64,000 bases of DNA. Source: Zizania palustris (lineage: Eukaryota; Streptophyta; Magnoliopsida; Poales; Poaceae). The notes under the pieces were generated by a model. The model made no database searches and was not told where the DNA came from. It worked only from the letters and a program-made list of their open reading frames with translations. Where the stretch lies: the NCBI GenBank assembly GCA_019279435.1, contig JAAALK010000284.1, forward strand, positions 21,754,390 to 21,818,389, written 5' to 3'. Within the stretch, counting starts at the first letter, position 1. The number at the start of each line of letters is the position of its first letter. A program made the position numbers and the translations under genes. Below are positions 60,341-64,000 of this stretch, one piece after another.

Positions 60341-63300
60341 TGTCACGCCTCGATTTAATAATCAGGACTTTTATTGAAATTCCATAGAACATCAATAAAC
60401 CAAGACGTTCATCATGCGACCACGTACAAATACGAGCAATCATTCACGGTTCGTAGACCGTATGAGTACACAAGTGAATAAAGATGAAGAGAAACTAATA
60501 AATCAAAGGGTCCTAGATGAACGCCTCCCTCTAGTCTTGCCTTGACTGGGTCGCTACTCTAGACCTTCATCCTCCTCATAGTAGACGAGCTCTGGTGGTG
60601 TAAGTCAACGGGGGTGAGTACAAACGTACTCAGCAAGCCACCGAATGCAATATAATGCAGAGTAATAACAAGGGAGATAGTGGCTAAGTTTGCGGAAAGG
60701 CGTAATTTGTAAAGTAATTAAATGTGATCAATTTATTAGTACTGAAATGTAAACATGTGTATGCATCATCATCTTCTAACTCGAGGGGTACAGTCAGCCC
60801 CACCTCGCTCAACAGTCCTTACATGCCATGAATAACTCGACCATTCAAACAATAGTAAACTAATTGCGAGTAGTCACACAACCCGCCCTTGACCGTGGGC
60901 TCGGCTTTTCGAAAAGATTAGATACTCTGATCAGAGATGTACCACTGTACCCACAAGGCACGCACTAACCACTTACACCAAAGTGTAACGAGATGACCCA
61001 TTCCACGGGAACTCGTGCCAAAACCTTCCATATGGTTCTCCTCGACCCGACAGCACCCTCTTATGGGTTTCGTATCGTGTCTCGACACGTCGAGCCTCAC
61101 CATACCCCCCCTTGAGCCACGTCAGTACAAGTCACCCGCAGGTTGCTCCTTGCCCCTCCACTATGGTGCATCGAGTCGAATTGTTCCATACTTTCAGTTA
61201 GGACTTACCCATTAGACTTGTGGTTGGTACGGAAGTGCTTTGCAACAGATCCCGCAGACCGGTCCTTATAGTGCCCCGGGTGCAACCAACCAATGCCCTA
61301 GCTTGCACCCGGAACCCACCATACTTATAACATAGCCAACTCCAATAGAGTCCAGAGACGAGAATAACGGGGAAATTCATATAACAGATTCCAACTATCT
61401 ACGACTCATTCTTTTTATCCTGTAGCAGTTGTGCCGGTACATTGGGAACTAGCTAATTTAATATTTGTAGAGTGACAAGGAGTTAAGGCCCAATAAGCAT
61501 GGCTTGGGTTTGCACACAAGGACGGGGATCTAATAAATCTAAGTGTAGGGCTTTATATTGGACTAATGCAATATTATCCTATGAGTTATAGCGATAATTT
61601 ATTAAAATATGGGCTCAATGATGATCAACTATTTCCATAGGGGTGGGTCGATGACTTGCCTTATTCAGCAAATGGTGATAGAGGAACCTCGGGATAAAAC
61701 TCCGGCTCCTCGGCAAACTCGTAGTCTTCTCGATACGGAAAAAAAAAACAATACATTCAATAAACAGATAAAAATCCACCAAATAATAGACATACATGTT
61801 TATGGGTTTTATTATGCGAAGTAAAGTTTTAATATACTGAAGTTTGGTGAAAAACATTAAAGATTAGTTTTTAAGGCTTTTTCCCAATTTATCTTATGAA
61901 TTAATAATTTTAATCCTAAGGGGTTTTTATTCATTTAATTAATTAGATTATTTTGGGCAATAGTAACATACTGTTTTTATGGCATTAATGTGTAGAGAAT
62001 AAAATGCTGAATTTAATAAATTTTGGATGGTGAAATTTGGAGTTAAAATGAGCAAGTTATGAATTTTAAAAGTTTAAACAATTTTCTGGAATTTTATTTA
62101 AACAGAAAATAGGATTTAGTCCATGGTGAGCGAGGCCCACGGTGGACTGGGTCACTGTGCGCGTGGACCGGATCAGCCAGGACCGTCGGATCTGGATCCG
62201 GCGATCGGGCATGAGGCGGGAGGCTTAAGTAGAAATTGACGGCCAGGATTATAACGCATCGAACGGGTACGCGTGGACGCACCAGATCGAATCCAGGTTT
62301 TAAGTTGCGATCAACGGTCAGGATCACAGGGTACCGGTTTGACCAGATCTGAGGGCCCGGATTAAATCCCGAAGGGATTTAATCATGGCCCTCCGATCGC
62401 GATCGGACGGCCATGACGCGATCCGACACGGCACGAGCGTAAGGGTACTTAGCCCCCTTCGTCTCCGGCTCCAGCGGGTTCGGGCGCGGTGGCGATGGCG
62501 GCGGCGAGCGCCTATGGTCCTAGCTGCCAGCGGAAATGGAACGAGGGGAATACGGTGGTCATGACGGTACCTTTGACGGCGACGAAGGGCGACGGATGGC
62601 GACCGACAGGTGAGGGGTAGACGGGGAGGTCCTTCGGGTGCTCGACGGTGGCGGTGATCCAGCGGCGTTCATGGCCAACGGAGGTGTGGCCGAGGACGGG
62701 CAGTCGACGACGATCACGATGGTCGCGATGGCTAGGACGGAGGGGGTCCGAGGCGGCGGCGATCGGTGACCGGAGGTGGTGCAGAGGGTAAAACCCGAAA
62801 AGATGGCAGCGGCGCTCTGGAGGGCTTAGGCTAGAGCTTAGGCGTTGTGGGCAGTGGGCGGCGACCTCAGGGGTATTTATAGGGTCACCGGCGGCGAGGA
62901 TGGAAAGTTAAACCGAGGAAACCCGAAGGTTCCTTTCCATCTCTGGTGAGGTTTTCCAAACTCATGGGTAGCCTTCCATAAACACGAAACCGCGTCGGCT
63001 TTAGATGGAATGGGGTCACCGGCGATCGTGGGAAATGAATCCGGGGTCGGATCTGTGGATACGGGCGGCCGGCGGCGTGGAAGTAGAAGGGGGTCGCCAG
63101 ATAAGGAAGCGGGAATCCCCTTCCAACGAAGAAGACGAAGCTGACAGGTGGGCTCCACCTGTCAGTTGGCGGAGGGAAAAGTGAGCGCCGACAGGCGGGC
63201 CCTGGTGGCCAGAGAGCGAGGGACGGCCTCGGGTGGCTGACGGGTGGGCCAGGCGGGGACGGGCACGGGGAGGGGAGAGGGGACGCGAGCGCCGATAGGT

Positions 63301-63648
63301 CGGTCCCACCTGTTGGTGGCTGGCGGTTTGGATTGGGCTGGGCTCAGGGACTTTGAGGGTTGACGCCCATTTAGATTTATAAATGTTTTCGGATTTAAAA
63401 TAATTCGAGTAATTCATTTATTTGATTAAGGGTTGAATCACTCTTGATAAAAAATTGTAAAAATTCCTGAAATTATGTTTTGGCCTCTAGTTTATCTCAT
63501 AAAATTTTCAAGTTCAGATTTTGAATATTTCTCCCTGTTTGGCTTTAATAGGGCTCCTTTAGGATTTTCTTTAATAACAAAATTCAAAAATTTCTTTAAT
63601 AATATTTTTCTTTTCTTTTATTTCCTTTTAATTCCTGGGGGTGTTACA
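60341..63648 (-). mobile_element. Solo LTR of family A (Tekay-like), 3308 bp, minus orientation
   Basis: On the minus strand it runs TGTAACACCCC to GGCGTGACA. It is flanked on both sides by GGTAA (60336-60340 and 63649-63653), an exact 5-bp target duplication, and nothing internal remains. It is therefore the product of LTR-LTR recombination, nested inside the reversed family B LTR. The TATA-like CTATAAATACCCC (minus) is near 62880. Frames in its GC-rich part are artefacts. Confidence 0.92.
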
Positions 63649-64000
63649 GGTAAGGTACCCATCTTCCTCGACTCCAGCGGTACGACGGCGAGTGATTCTG
63701 GCGACAACGAGGGCTACCCGGCCTAACTAGGGCTAAAAACGGAAAGAAGGAGCTCTGGGGAACACGAGGGTACCCTTGCGGTGGCCTGAGGTCGACGGGG
63801 TGTGGCCGGCGACGAGCGGAGGTGGCGAAGACGTTCGGGTCCTCGTCGGCGGTGACGTTCCGGCGGGGTTCATCGACGATGGAGCGGTGGCCGAGGTCGG
63901 GGTGGCGCTTGCGGTCACGACGATGCAGTCACCGAGGGCAGAGGAGGTCACCGGCGACGGCGAGCAGTGATCAGAGTGGGGATGGAGGTGAGGTGTTAAA
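63649..64000 (-). mobile_element. Family B LTR in reverse orientation, resumed; continues beyond the window
   Basis: After the GGTAA duplication the sequence continues as the reverse of the GC-rich promoter part of family B (compare GGTACCCTC near 63770, reversed, with GGTACCCTCTTGACCCCC near 51588). The LTR's own 5' end is outside the window. Confidence 0.75.

Noticed and set aside
1..64000. Endogenous pararetrovirus or other viral insertions
   Set aside because: All RT-containing segments have copia (PR-INT-RT-RH) or gypsy (RT-RH-INT) order, LTRs and tRNA primer-binding sites; no movement-protein or coat-protein type sequence was seen.

Overview
The window is nuclear DNA of a plant, almost certainly a grass. 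The basis is long-LTR Ty1/copia elements of the SIRE/Maximus (Opie/Ji-like) type, Tekay-like and Tat-like Ty3/gypsy elements, Stowaway-like and PIF/Harbinger-like MITEs, and one split gene with a GC-rich first exon and GT-AG introns. The species cannot be named from the sequence. A run of 100 N at 3214-3313 marks an assembly gap. I saw no rRNA, tRNA, CRISPR or prokaryotic feature.

Left transposon block (1-15.7 kb). A minus-strand gypsy reverse transcriptase fragment is cut by a copia LTR (417-663). That LTR is cut by a second gypsy element (LTR 664-1574, leader, gag start) which runs into the gap. After the gap come the right part of a Tekay-like LTR ('family A', 3314-6678), the 3' part of a copia gag, its pol, and an LTR (13723-15312). 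That LTR is followed by a primer-binding site and the 5' part of the same gag gene. The two gag parts abut family A LTR ends with the same 5-bp target duplication, CACTG, but lie in swapped order. This points to a tandem or circularly permuted copia.

Gene island (15.7-28.1 kb). The only gene I would call host coding is on the minus strand, 26378 to 21017, in eight exons giving 518 residues. It encodes a secreted malectin-like (di-glucose-binding) protein with leucine-rich repeats and no kinase. MITEs lie downstream of it, an LTR-like fragment lies in its largest intron, and an 80-bp-arm hairpin lies about 300 bp upstream of its start codon.

Right transposon block (28.1-64 kb). In order: a minus-strand solo LTR (28113-30493); a decayed chromovirus LTR (to 31582); and a Tat-type gypsy (5' LTR 31850-32962, decayed pol, unassigned region, 3' LTR from 49637). 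The Tat element is split by a copia with two 2008-bp LTRs (37404-48288, target duplication TAAAC). The Tat 3' LTR is interrupted at 50497 by a second Tekay-like element ('family B'). The family B integrase gene is cut at 58193 by a family B LTR in the opposite orientation. That LTR carries a solo family A LTR (60341-63648, target duplication GGTAA).

Every retroelement coding region is broken by stops or frameshifts. Most in-frame stops are TAG where glutamine is expected or can be aligned, the change predicted from deamination of methylated CAG (CHG) sites. I found no convincing unknown system. The most interesting items are the permuted copia with a shared target duplication, the stop-codon pattern, the inverted family B LTR pair, and two unassigned coding regions inside gypsy elements.
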